Shown here one piece after another: positions 33,930 through 42,889 of a stretch of 44,098 nucleotides of DNA; position 1 is the stretch's first letter; the number at the start of each line of letters is the position of its first letter. The position numbers and the translations under genes are program-made. Under the pieces are notes generated by a model. The model was not told where the DNA came from and did not search any database. It worked only from the letters and a program-made list of their open reading frames with translations. Source of the stretch: Sphingomonadales bacterium UBA1936 (GTDB lineage: Bacteria; Pseudomonadota; Alphaproteobacteria; Sphingomonadales; Sphingomonadaceae); NCBI GenBank assembly GCA_002336985.1, contig DDFE01000102.1, positions 1 to 44,098 of the forward strand, given 5' to 3'.

Positions 33930-34978
33930 GACGAGCTCTCGGAAGCCTCCGGGGACGGCTTCTCGCCGGAATGCTGATGGTGTTTCTGCTTGGACTGGGC
34001 GGGGCTCTTGGGCTGGATCCGCTCGATCGCCAGGCGCAGGCGATCGCGGGCAGACACGTTTTCCTCTTTCAAGACCCGTATCAGGACATGCTGATCCTGC
34101 TGGTGTACAGCGCTTGCGCGATCTTGCTGATCTGGCTGGTGAGTGGATGAAGCCTTCGTCACCAGGCCGCGGCCTCGCGCGAGGCCATGGACGTTGGACC
34201 GGGCAATCCGGCCGCCCGCATTTCGACGAAACGCCTTCCGCAAGAAGTGCGCCCTCTCGTCAGTGCGATCAACGGCGCGCTCGACCGGCTGACTGAGGCT
34301 TATCAGGCGGAACAGCGTTTCGTAGCAGATGCCGCCCACGATCTGCGCACCCCGCTCGCCGTGCTCAGCCTAAATCTCCAGCAGGCAAAGCTGGGAGGAA
34401 CCACCGATTGGTTGACGATCGAGCACGACATCGAACAGCTGAACAAACTCCTCGGTCAATTGCTCAATCTGGCCCGCAAGGAACATGCCCGTCAGACAGA
34501 GGTCGCGAGTGCCCGGCCTATCATAATCTCTCACGCGTGGCACGCGAGGCGGCCGCAGCGCTCTTTCCGCTCGCGGACGCAGCGGGCCGGAAGTTCGACG
34601 TGGACTTGCCCGACACCCTCGCGGTGAGAGGCAGTTCGGAGGCGTTATACAACATGATTCGCAATCTTCTCGACAATGCGCTGAGCCACGGACGTGGCAA
34701 AATTCAATTGGAGGCGAGCGTGGAGATTGGCAGTGACATCGAGCCACTGGCCATCATAACAGTCAGCGACGAGGGGCTTGGGGTGCCGGAGGCACTTAGT
34801 GACACCGTGTTCGAGCTTTTTTGGCAAATTCGACTCCGATAGCATCGGTCATGGCCTTGGTCTTGCCATTGTTCGGGAAATCGCACGCGGTCACGAGGGC
34901 ACCGTAGCTCTCCAACTTGGAGCACCGTTCCGAATTAAAGTCGCGCTGCCGACAGTTCAGCCGGCAATCCAATCGTAG
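33926..34978 (+). pseudogene. Sensor histidine kinase remnant (one nonsense, two frameshifts)
   Basis: The frame begins at TTG 33926 with RRALGSLRGRLLAGMLMVFLLGLGGALG, a first membrane helix, and a second helix MLILLVYSACAILLIWLVSG. The next codon is TGA at 34148 where relatives have Trp (VSGWSLRPLA). The same frame continues with EAMDVGPGNPAARI (HAMP region) and the H box FVADAAHDLRTPLAVLSL. A frameshift near 34520 leads to LSRVAREAAAALFPLAD and the N box NMIRNLLDNALSHG. Another near 34820 leads to IGHGLGLAIVREIARGHEG (G box), ending at 34978. All kinase boxes are recognisable, but the product is broken. It pairs with the response regulator remnant and presumably once controlled the truncated pump. 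Confidence 0.85.
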
Positions 34979-35327
34979 CCGGTCATCGTCCATAAAATGC
35001 GGTTCCGGCTTAATGTTGTCCGCAACAAATGAGGTTTTCGCGGGCGGGGCCGGAAGGCCGTGGTGAAATTTTTGTGTACTCTCGGTTACCACCTATCCGC
35101 CGTTCAATCGGCTCATTCGTTTGGTCGCGGACCCTGTGCACGGCGCCGGTGAAGAGTGCCAGGCGGATAGGCATCGCGACGGCCACGCGAAATTGCGATC
35201 GGCGCGAACCCATAACTTTAAAATATAACCTCGAACGTAAACGAGATAACCATGCATAATTGTTGGCGTGCGTGGCGAACTAGATTTACCCCCCTGCTCA
35301 AGCACATCTTGCAAAAAGGGGCGGGAC
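34979..35327. other. Gap upstream of the second TonB receptor; no gene
   Basis: About 350 bases with no supported gene. The right part (35210-35300) is relatively AT-rich and probably holds the receptor promoter. The ECF motif seen at 25089-25117 is absent here. Confidence 0.4.
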
Positions 35328-37805
35328 ATGACGAAACTCAGGTCGAACGGCTGCATCGGCGCGATTACTATCGCTCTCTGCGCCTCTCCAGCCTTGGCGC
35401 AAGGGCAGCAGTCATCGGCAGCGAGTTCGCCGCGTCCATCCTCTGACCAAGGCGACATTGTCGTGACGGGGACGCGCCGCACCGATCTGAAGGCGGCCGA
35501 TGCGCCGCTACCAATTGACATCATCTCAGGCCAACGGCTGACCCAGCAAGGCAGCGCAGATCTCAACGACATCCTGCGCACCGAAATCCCGTCGCTCAAC
35601 ATTCAGCGCCTCGTCAGCAACGACGGCGCGGTCTTCACGCGGCCCTTTTCGCTGCGCGGCCTGCCGCCGGACCAGACACTGGTCCTTATCAATGGCAAGC
35701 GCTTCCACCGCGGAGCCACGGTGCAGTTCACCAACGTCCCCTACATCCGTGGATCGCAGGGACCCGATCTCAGCGCGATCCCATCGATAGCGATCGGTCA
35801 GCTTGAAGTGCTGCGTGACGGCGCATCGGCGCTCTACGGCTCGGATGCCATTGCCGGAGTCCTGAATTTTCGCCTCAAGACCGAGCGCGAAGGCGCCACG
35901 TTCGTCGCACGCTACGGTCAATATTATCAGGGAGATGGCCGGGACGTTCTTCTGCAGGGTAATGTCGGGTTGCCTTTCACCGATCGCGGGTTCGTCAATA
36001 TCAGCGCCGAATATTCCAACGCGGCGACGACTTCGCGCGGCATCCAGCGCCCCGACGCGCAGGCTCTGATCAACGCTGGCGTCCAGGGAGTTCCCGTGCC
36101 GGCGCAACGCTGGGGCAACCCGGATGTCGAAGCCGCGCGCATCTTTGTGAATGCGGGGATCGATCTTTCGGACACACTCAAATTCTATACCTTCGGAAAC
36201 TATAGCTGGAGCAGCGGCACCACCGCGTTCTTCTACCGCAATCCGAACACCACCTTCATCGCGACGAGCATTCCGCTGACGACGCCCCCCGGGGGTGCGC
36301 GCTTCAGCTTCCGCTCGCTATATCCCGGCGGGTTCACGCCCGCCTTCGGCGCTACGGTCACCGACGCCTCGATCAATGCAGGGCTCAAAGGCGAGGCGGA
36401 TTCAGGGCTCACCTACGACCTTAGTGCGTCCTACGGTCGTAACACCGCGCGATACCGGATCAACAACACGGTCAACCCCTCGCTTGGGTTGTCGTCGCCG
36501 ACGAGCTTTAACGCGGGCAAGCTCGAACAGCGCGAGCTGGGCGTGAACCTCGACCTCGCCTATCCGGTCTCGTTCGGCTTAAAGGAGCCGTTAACACTTG
36601 CCGGCGGCGCCGAATTCCGGCGTGAAACCTATGAGATCACGCCGGGCGAAATCGCCTCGTACCAGGTCGGCCCGTTCGCGTCGCTGGTCGATCCTGACAC
36701 CGGTGCGCGCACGGGGCTGCCGGTCGGATCCAACGGTTTCCCGGGCTTCAGCCCGTCGCAGGCGGGCGTCTTCTCGCGCAGCAACTGGGCTGTTTACTCG
36801 TCTCTCGAGGGCAATTTGAGCAAGCGGTTTCTCGCAGGCGTTGCGGGCCGCTACGAAAAATTCACCGACTTCGGCGGCCGGTTCACCTGGAAAGTCAGCG
36901 CCCGCGCGGACTTCACCGACGGCTTTGCTGTACGGGGCTCCATCAATACCGGCTTCAGGGCCCCTACCCCAGGACAATCGAACTCGTCGCAGGTTCAGAC
37001 AAACATCGACTCTGTCACGGGTGCACCGCTGACCGCGGGCATCGTCGCCCCGAACAACCCCGTCGCCACCTTCTTCGGCGCGACGCCGCTGAAGCCCGAG
37101 CGCTCGTTCAACATCGCGGGCGGCGTCGTGCTCAAGCCTGCGAGCAACATCACGCTTACGGTCGACTATTTTAATATCGAAGTCGAAGATCGTATCGCCG
37201 TCTCGGGCAATTTCGACCTCACCCAGGCGCAACGCGACCAGCTCGCCGCGCTCGGTATTCCGGGCGGCGGGTCATTCCAGCAGATCAGCTTCTTCACCAA
37301 CTCCTTCGATAGCCGGACGCAAGGCGTGGATGCAGTCCTGACAGTCGGAATGAGCCTGCTCGGCGGTCGCGGCACCTTCGGGATCAATGCCAACTACACC
37401 GACACGAAAGTGACCCGCGCTTCGCCTGTCATCGCTGCCGATCGCGCGAGGCTGCTCGCCCTCGAAGGCTTCGTGCCGCAGTGGAAAGGCAACGCATCAT
37501 TCCTTTACGAGGCGGGCGCCTTCGGCCTGACCGCGCGCGCCAACTATTACGGGAAATGGACCGACTATGGCGCGACCCCCGCGGCGGACCTGACGGGTGG
37601 CGAAAGGATGCTGATCGACCTCGAAGCCTCCTACAAGGTCACGCCCACGATCAAGCTGGCGATGGGCGCCGAGAACCTGCTGGACACCTATCCCGAGCGG
37701 GAGGCACGTCAGTCGCAGATCAACAACGGCATTCAATACATGCGCTTCGCCCCAACAGGGTTCAACGGAGGTTTCTGGTATCTTCGCGCGACGACCAGAT
37801 TCTAG
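35328..37805 (+). CDS. TonB-dependent receptor (no STN domain)
   Basis: An 825-residue outer-membrane receptor. The signal peptide ends ALCASPALA. The TonB box region DIVVTGTR is followed by the plug (APLPIDIISGQRLTQQGSADLNDIL, DQTLVLINGKRFHRGA, AIGQLEVLRDGASALYGSDAIAGVLNFRLK) and the barrel, ending LRATTRF with the terminal Phe needed for outer-membrane insertion. ATG 35328 is preferred over 35268 because of the AAAAAGGGGCGGG stretch upstream and the proper signal peptide. There is no STN domain, so it does not signal through FecR. It is next to a LysR regulator and an operon for amino-acid breakdown and uptake, so an amino-acid or peptide-related ligand is likely. The stop shares the CTAG tetranucleotide with the convergent LysR gene. 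Confidence 0.92.
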   Translation: MTKLRSNGCIGAITIALCASPALAQGQQSSAASSPRPSSDQGDIVVTGTRRTDLKAADAPLPIDIISGQRLTQQGSADLNDILRTEIPSLNIQRLVSNDGAVFTRPFSLRGLPPDQTLVLINGKRFHRGATVQFTNVPYIRGSQGPDLSAIPSIAIGQLEVLRDGASALYGSDAIAGVLNFRLKTEREGATFVARYGQYYQGDGRDVLLQGNVGLPFTDRGFVNISAEYSNAATTSRGIQRPDAQALINAGVQGVPVPAQRWGNPDVEAARIFVNAGIDLSDTLKFYTFGNYSWSSGTTAFFYRNPNTTFIATSIPLTTPPGGARFSFRSLYPGGFTPAFGATVTDASINAGLKGEADSGLTYDLSASYGRNTARYRINNTVNPSLGLSSPTSFNAGKLEQRELGVNLDLAYPVSFGLKEPLTLAGGAEFRRETYEITPGEIASYQVGPFASLVDPDTGARTGLPVGSNGFPGFSPSQAGVFSRSNWAVYSSLEGNLSKRFLAGVAGRYEKFTDFGGRFTWKVSARADFTDGFAVRGSINTGFRAPTPGQSNSSQVQTNIDSVTGAPLTAGIVAPNNPVATFFGATPLKPERSFNIAGGVVLKPASNITLTVDYFNIEVEDRIAVSGNFDLTQAQRDQLAALGIPGGGSFQQISFFTNSFDSRTQGVDAVLTVGMSLLGGRGTFGINANYTDTKVTRASPVIAADRARLLALEGFVPQWKGNASFLYEAGAFGLTARANYYGKWTDYGATPAADLTGGERMLIDLEASYKVTPTIKLAMGAENLLDTYPEREARQSQINNGIQYMRFAPTGFNGGFWYLRATTRF

Positions 37806-38716
37806 GCGAGTGGCACGCGCCCGGTGGCGAGAAAGACATCGCGGTATTCCTCGAGAATCGCGATGAACGCCTCGGCGGCTCGCGACACGGGCCGCAATCG
37901 CGGCGTGAACAGCATGTAGTCGAACGCGACGTCGGGCTTGAACGGACGGACGACCAGGCCGTGGCTCACGTAATCGGCGGCGGTGACGGGATTGAGAATG
38001 GAGCATCCGAGACCTTGCAGGACCAGCGCACAGATTGTCATCGCATATTGGGTTTCGATGACCATGTCGCGATCGACTCCGGCGTCCTCGAACACACGGT
38101 CAATCCTGTGACGGGTACGATCCTCAAGCGCCAGCGAGATGAACGGCTCGCCGCGCAGATCGACAGGCTTGATCGCTTCGTTGTTCGAGAGCCGGTGCCC
38201 CGGCGGCAGCACGCAGGCGCCCGCGCACTTGAGGAACGGCGACATCGTGATGCCGGCCAGCTCGCGCGACGGAGTCGCCAGGCCCACATCGAACTGCTGG
38301 TTCGCCATCCATTGCCGCACGGTCGAGGAGCTGCGCGTCTGAAGCTGGATCGAGACGCCGGGATGGCGCTCGCGGAACTTCGCGATGACCGCGGGGAGGA
38401 AGCTGACCGCAAGGGCCGGCAGCGCCGCGATGCGGAGTGTCCCCGTCGACGTATTGCGGATGTCGGCGGCCGCACGCTTCAACACCGCGATCCCTGCAAA
38501 ACTGCGCTCGACTTCATGGAAGAAGATGTCGGCCTCCGGCGTCACCGTGAGCGCGACGCCTTTCGAGCGGAGGAAGAGCTTGAAGCCGACCTGGTGCTCG
38601 AGGTCGGCGAGCAACTTGCTGACCGCCGGCTGGGAGATATGGAGGGAGACCGCCGCCTGCGTCACAGAGCCCGAGAGCATCACTGCGCGGAACGCTTCGA
38701 GCTGCCTGAGATTCAT
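37802..38716 (-). CDS. LysR-family transcriptional regulator
   Basis: A 304-residue regulator. The N-terminal winged helix reads MNLRQLEAFRAVMLSGSVTQAAVSLHISQPAVSKLLADLEHQVGFKLFLR, classic LysR. The effector domain runs from about residue 90 (GTLRIAALPALAVSFLPAVIAKFRERHPGV) to the end. It is divergent from the PLP-enzyme operon with 53 bases between start codons; a T-N11-A dyad lies there, so it probably controls that operon and itself. AAGGA stands 8 bases before its ATG. The subfamily resembles regulators of amino-acid catabolism (for example GcvA/NocR types), but the inducer is not predictable. Its stop overlaps the receptor stop. Confidence 0.92.
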   Translation of the reverse strand: MNLRQLEAFRAVMLSGSVTQAAVSLHISQPAVSKLLADLEHQVGFKLFLRSKGVALTVTPEADIFFHEVERSFAGIAVLKRAAADIRNTSTGTLRIAALPALAVSFLPAVIAKFRERHPGVSIQLQTRSSSTVRQWMANQQFDVGLATPSRELAGITMSPFLKCAGACVLPPGHRLSNNEAIKPVDLRGEPFISLALEDRTRHRIDRVFEDAGVDRDMVIETQYAMTICALVLQGLGCSILNPVTAADYVSHGLVVRPFKPDVAFDYMLFTPRLRPVSRAAEAFIAILEEYRDVFLATGRVPLA

Positions 38717-38745
38717 CGCATGTTCCTTCGGGTCATTGCCGCGCG

Positions 38746-38762
38746 TTATAGGCCACTCATAA
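38746..38762. promoter_or_regulatory. LysR box (TTAT-N9-ATAA)
   Basis: TTAT (38746-38749) and ATAA (38759-38762) form a dyad with a T-N11-A core, the usual LysR recognition pattern. It lies in the 53-base gap between the LysR gene and the divergent PLP-enzyme gene. Confidence 0.55.
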
Positions 38763-38769
38763 TCAGCGG

Positions 38770-40026
38770 ATGCAAGCTATGACTTCGGACCGCCGCATCC
38801 TCCACGGCACGGACACGGGTGGTGAACCCGACGTGACCGCGCTCATTCACTCCAACTCGCCGTCAGGGCGCGGCGCCGGCCTACTCAATCCCCCGGTGCA
38901 CCGCGCCTCGACGATCATCTACGATCGCGTCGAGGATTATGTCGACCGCCACCGGCACTTCTACGACAGCGTGATCTACGGCCTCTACGGCACCGAGACG
39001 AACCGGGCGCTGGCGAACGCCATCGCCGACCTCGAACAGGGCTTTGCAACCGTACTCACATCCTCAGGTACCGCGGCAATCTCGCTCAGCCTCTCCGCGT
39101 TCGCGGGAGCAGGCGACCATGTGCTCGTGATCGACACCGCCTATCGGTCGACGCGACGGTTCTGCGACGAGGTGCTGGCGCGTTTCGGCGTCGAGGTCAC
39201 ATATTTTTCGCCCGACGTCGGGGCCGGCATCGCAGCGCTCATCCGACCGAACACGCGCATGGCGTTTCTCGAGACGCCCGGGTCTGCCACGTTCGAGATC
39301 CCCGACGTCGCCGCGATCACAGCGGTGACCCGCGCACATGGCATCGTCACCGCGCTCGACAACACCTGGGCGACGCCGCTCCTATTCCGACCGCACGATC
39401 ACGGCGTCGACGTCTCGATCGCGGCCGCGACCAAATACCTCTCGGGGCATTCCGACGTGATGCTGGGCGCGATGACCGGCGCGACCGAGGACGTCTACAG
39501 GCGGCTCAAGGACGCGGCCGCGCGCTGGGGGAGTTCGGCGAGCCCCGACGACTGCTACCTGGTGCACCGCGGTCTGCGCACTCTTGACGTTCGGCTCGAA
39601 CGGCACCACCGCACCGGGTTGCAGCTAGCCAAGTGGTTTGCCGACCGTCCCGAAGTGCGCTCGGTCCTTCATCCCGCGCTCCCGGCCGACCCGGGCCACG
39701 CGCTGTGGAAACGTGACTTCCGGGGCGCATCAGGGCTCTTCGGGGTGCGGCTGGATCCGATGTCGGACCGGGACCGGGCCGCGTTCTTCAACGAACTCGA
39801 TGTGTTCAAAATGGGATCGAGCTGGGGCGGCTTCGAAAGTCTGATGGTGCCGGCCTGGCCGGAGCCCAAGCGTAGCTGCGCCGCCGTCCGTGACGGCGCG
39901 CTGATCCGCGTGCATGCGGGGCTCGAGCCCGTCGCCGACCTCGTCGCCGATCTCGAGCGGGCGTTCGAGCGGTTGCGCGGCTGCCGCAGCGACGGGTCCG
40001 CCGACCCCGCCGGCATGTCGTCATGA
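38770..40026 (+). CDS. Cystathionine beta-lyase/gamma-lyase-family PLP enzyme
   Basis: A 418-residue PLP enzyme of the Cys/Met metabolism family. The N-terminal part has NPPVHRASTIIYD and the substrate/PLP tyrosine region (SVIYGLYGTETNRAL). The PLP phosphate loop is SSGTAAISLSL, the ring-stacking aspartate lies in TALDNTWATPLLF, and the Schiff-base lysine is in AATKYLSGHSD (K222). Overall it is closest to MetC-type beta-lyases (YGxxGTET and the SGHSD motif). The family splits cystathionine, cystine, methionine or other gamma/beta-substituted amino acids. Start at 38770 or 38779; neither has a clear ribosome binding site. The stop overlaps the next gene by four bases, and the operon is under LysR control. 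The C-terminal tail after residue 405 is probably disordered. Confidence 0.88.
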   Translation: MQAMTSDRRILHGTDTGGEPDVTALIHSNSPSGRGAGLLNPPVHRASTIIYDRVEDYVDRHRHFYDSVIYGLYGTETNRALANAIADLEQGFATVLTSSGTAAISLSLSAFAGAGDHVLVIDTAYRSTRRFCDEVLARFGVEVTYFSPDVGAGIAALIRPNTRMAFLETPGSATFEIPDVAAITAVTRAHGIVTALDNTWATPLLFRPHDHGVDVSIAAATKYLSGHSDVMLGAMTGATEDVYRRLKDAAARWGSSASPDDCYLVHRGLRTLDVRLERHHRTGLQLAKWFADRPEVRSVLHPALPADPGHALWKRDFRGASGLFGVRLDPMSDRDRAAFFNELDVFKMGSSWGGFESLMVPAWPEPKRSCAAVRDGALIRVHAGLEPVADLVADLERAFERLRGCRSDGSADPAGMSS

Positions 40027-41225
40027 CGGTCGGACCGACGGCATCCGGCACCCCCGCCGGCAAGCGGCATGCCCTTAACGAACGATTGATCGGATTTGGC
40101 TGTATCCGTTGCAGCACGGCTCTACCCGTCGATGATTATTTTGAAGGCTGCCCGGCGTGCTTTGCGGCGGCGCATCCCGCCTCGGTGCGTCCGGCATTCG
40201 CCGGGTCGCCACCCGCCACGGTGGACGCGGCGCGCGGCATGGGCCGGTACGCCGAATGGCTGCCATATTCGTCGTGGATCACGCTCGGTGAAGGGGCGAC
40301 CCCGTGCGTCGCCTTCCCCCGCCTCGCCAGCGAAATTGGATGTGCAGCAATCTTCATCAAGAACGAGGGTCAGAACCCGAGCGGCTCGCACAAGGACCGG
40401 GTGAGCTGCCTGACCGTTACGCGCGCGCTCGACGTCGGTGCGCCAGGCATCGTCGCCGCGTCGAGCGGCAACGGCGGGGCGTCGGTCGCGCTCTACGCCG
40501 CGCACGCGGGCATCGCGTGCCGCGTCGTGGCCACGCCCGCACTCTCACCGATCCACCGTCGCGCGATCACACAATCGGGGGCTGAACTCATCTTCGCCGA
40601 CGAAGCGCTCGAGCGGTGGCGGCTGGTAACCGCCATGGTGCACGAGGAGGGCTGGTTCCCGGCGACAAACTATCTCGAACCGCCGGTGGGCAGCAATCAC
40701 TTCGGCGTCGAGGGTCTCAAGACCATCGCTTTCGAGCTCATCGCCGATGTCGGCCGCGACATCGGCGCGGTGCTCGTCCCGACCTCACGCGGTGATCTCA
40801 TCTGGGGGGTTTACGAAGGTTTTAGGCAGCTCCGCGAGGCGGGGCAAATCGGCAAGATCCCGAAGCTGTTCGTCGTCGAACCCTTCCCGCGCGTCGCGCG
40901 CGTTCTCGACGGGTCCGCGACCACTGGCAGCTACCCGGGCCGCACCGGCCTTTTCTCGATCGGTGGATCAACCGTCACCTACCAGGCGGTCGAGGCGGTG
41001 CGGGCGAGCGGTGGCGGCGCGGTCGTCGTCGACGACGGCGACGTCACCCGCGACGCGGAACGGCTGGCGCGGCACGGCTGCTACGCCGAGCTGTCCTCAG
41101 CGGCCACGCTCACCGGCCTCGACAGACTGCTGGTCGCCGGGGCCATCACGCGCGAAGAAACGGTGGTGCTGCTCGCCACCTCGAACGGCTACAAGGATGT
41201 GCTTGTCGAGACGGTAACGCGGTGA
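40023..41225 (+). CDS. Threonine synthase-like PLP enzyme with N-terminal zinc ribbon
   Basis: A 400-residue fold-type II PLP enzyme. A zinc ribbon (C27, C30, C43, C46) opens the protein, as in some threonine synthases and cysteate synthase. The catalytic domain has ITLGEGATPCVAFPRLA, the PLP lysine in NPSGSHKDR (K124), and the phosphate-binding loop ASSGNGGASVALYA. Threonine synthase itself is normally a housekeeping gene with thr neighbours; here it sits in a LysR-controlled operon with a MetC-like lyase and a permease, so a catabolic or diverged role on a homoserine-type or serine-type substrate is likely. It overlaps both neighbours by four bases (ATGA and GTGA). Exact reaction cannot be assigned. 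Confidence 0.85.
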   Translation: MTVGPTASGTPAGKRHALNERLIGFGCIRCSTALPVDDYFEGCPACFAAAHPASVRPAFAGSPPATVDAARGMGRYAEWLPYSSWITLGEGATPCVAFPRLASEIGCAAIFIKNEGQNPSGSHKDRVSCLTVTRALDVGAPGIVAASSGNGGASVALYAAHAGIACRVVATPALSPIHRRAITQSGAELIFADEALERWRLVTAMVHEEGWFPATNYLEPPVGSNHFGVEGLKTIAFELIADVGRDIGAVLVPTSRGDLIWGVYEGFRQLREAGQIGKIPKLFVVEPFPRVARVLDGSATTGSYPGRTGLFSIGGSTVTYQAVEAVRASGGGAVVVDDGDVTRDAERLARHGCYAELSSAATLTGLDRLLVAGAITREETVVLLATSNGYKDVLVETVTR

Positions 41226-42523
41226 GCGCCGCGCCGGTATCCGACACGCTGCTCCGCCGCGAAATCGGCAGAGTCGGCATTGCGACGATCGCGATGAACG
41301 GGGTGGTCGGCTCGGGCATCTTCGCGCTACCCGCAGTTGCGATTGCGAAGACGGGCGCCTTCAGCCCCTGGGTATTTCTCCTGTGCGGCGCGCTGATCCT
41401 GACCGTCGCGCTGACGCTCGCCCGCGCGGCGAGCTTCTTCGAGACGACGGGAGGCCCGATCGTCTACACCACGCAGGCGTTCGGTCGCTTCGTCGGGTTC
41501 CAGACGGGCTTGCTCATCTACGTCAGCCGGGTCGCCGCGATCGCCGCGAGCGCTAATCTCCTCGTCAGCTACGCGGTCCCGCTCTGGGCGCCACTCGCCT
41601 CTGGGCTACCGAGGACCGCGGCGATCGTCGGCTACATCGCGCTCGCGACCGTGTTGAACGCCATCGGCGTGCGCGCCGGCATGACTGTGCTTTACTTGAT
41701 CAGCGCGCTTAAACTTGCGCCGCTGCTGCTATTGATCCTGCTCGGCTTGCCCGACGTCCGCTGGGCTGCGGTCGCGGGATCCGACCCCGTCCCGCTCGCG
41801 ACGCTCGGCAGCACGATGCTGGTTCTCATGTATGCATTCATCGGATTCGAGTTCAGTCTGATCGCCGCGGGGGAGACGCGCAACGCTCGCTCGGCCATCC
41901 CGCGCACGCTCGTAAAGACGGTCCTCGCGGTCGCGGCGGCCTACGCCGCTATCCAGCTGGTCGCCGTCTCGGTGGGCCCCGACCTCGGTGCGAGCGAAAC
42001 TCCGCTCATCGAGATCGCACGGCGGCTGATGGGTCCAGCGGGGACGGTCATCCTCGGCCTAGGGGTCGTGTTCTCGATCGGCGGGGGCAGCCTGACCTCG
42101 CTCCTCACCGCACCGCGGCTAACCTTTGCCCTCTCGCGCGACGGCACGCTGCCCGCCTGGTTCGGCGCGGTGAACCCACGCACGCACGTCCCCGTCAATT
42201 CGATCCTCTTCTGCGGCACCTTCAGCATCGCACTCGCCATCGGACAGCATTTCGTCTGGTTGGCGACGCTCAGCACCTTCGTCCGGCTGCTAGCCTACGC
42301 CCTGTGCATCGCGTCGTTGCCGGTTATCGAGCGCAGGCTGCCGGCGGTGCCGGGTCAGTTTCGCCTTCCGGGCGGACTTGCGATCCCCGCGGTCGCGCTG
42401 CTGCTCACTCTATGGTTGCTCCTGCACTCGACGTCCGCAAATGTCGCCATCGCCGCAGCTGTCGTTGTCGCCGGTTCGGTGGTCTTCGCCGCTTGCGCGC
42501 AGCGCGCCGCCCCGACGGCGTGA
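41222..42523 (+). CDS. APC-family amino-acid permease
   Basis: A 433-residue membrane protein with about twelve helices. The first helix carries the APC substrate loop GVVGSGIFALPA, and helix 6 contains YAFIGFEFSLIAAGETRNARSAIPRTL, the second conserved loop (GFE, then AGE and Pro). It is closest to the AdiC/LAT-type amino-acid:polyamine transporters. It begins with GTG at 41222, which overlaps the previous stop (GTGA), so the permease is cotranslated with the PLP enzymes. It is likely to bring the operon's amino-acid substrate across the inner membrane after the TonB receptor has taken it over the outer one. The exact amino acid is unknown. Confidence 0.9.
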   Translation: MSAAPVSDTLLRREIGRVGIATIAMNGVVGSGIFALPAVAIAKTGAFSPWVFLLCGALILTVALTLARAASFFETTGGPIVYTTQAFGRFVGFQTGLLIYVSRVAAIAASANLLVSYAVPLWAPLASGLPRTAAIVGYIALATVLNAIGVRAGMTVLYLISALKLAPLLLLILLGLPDVRWAAVAGSDPVPLATLGSTMLVLMYAFIGFEFSLIAAGETRNARSAIPRTLVKTVLAVAAAYAAIQLVAVSVGPDLGASETPLIEIARRLMGPAGTVILGLGVVFSIGGGSLTSLLTAPRLTFALSRDGTLPAWFGAVNPRTHVPVNSILFCGTFSIALAIGQHFVWLATLSTFVRLLAYALCIASLPVIERRLPAVPGQFRLPGGLAIPAVALLLTLWLLLHSTSANVAIAAAVVVAGSVVFAACAQRAAPTA

Positions 42524-42889
42524 ACCTCGACCGCGCGTGCTATTCCCATCGTAAAGCGGGAAATGTTGGAAGGGCGACATTCGCTGACGTCCCCGCACAC
42601 GTCGCGCGACCGACGATCACGCTCGCGGTGATTAGACTGCCGCCACACCGTCGCGTAGAGAGACATACGAAGGCCACGGCAAATTATCGCGCTACGAAGT
42701 TGTATCGAATCTGCTCGCGCGGCCTTCCAAGGCTTGCCAAAGGTCGTTTTGCCGCGTTTGGTCATAGTTGGCGAGCGTGCGTGCGCAGGCGCCGAGCACG
42801 TGGAACAGCTGGCGGTTTCTCATTCCGAGATAAGCGGCGCGAGCTGGACCGCTGCAGGCACGAAATGGCTGTTCGCGATACAAGCGATC
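42524..42889. other. Gap between permease and RND pump; possible small gene
   Basis: The minus-strand frame 42692-42883 follows the pump's stop by a few bases and reads MRNRQLFHVLGACARTLANYDQ from an internal ATG (about 42 residues). It could be a small last gene of the pump operon, but there is no ribosome binding site or family match, so I leave it uncalled. The rest shows nothing. Confidence 0.35.

Noticed and set aside
37481..38782. 433-codon plus-strand frame opposite the LysR gene
   Set aside because: Antisense shadow; the LysR reading is a textbook match and the frame runs across the end of the receptor gene.
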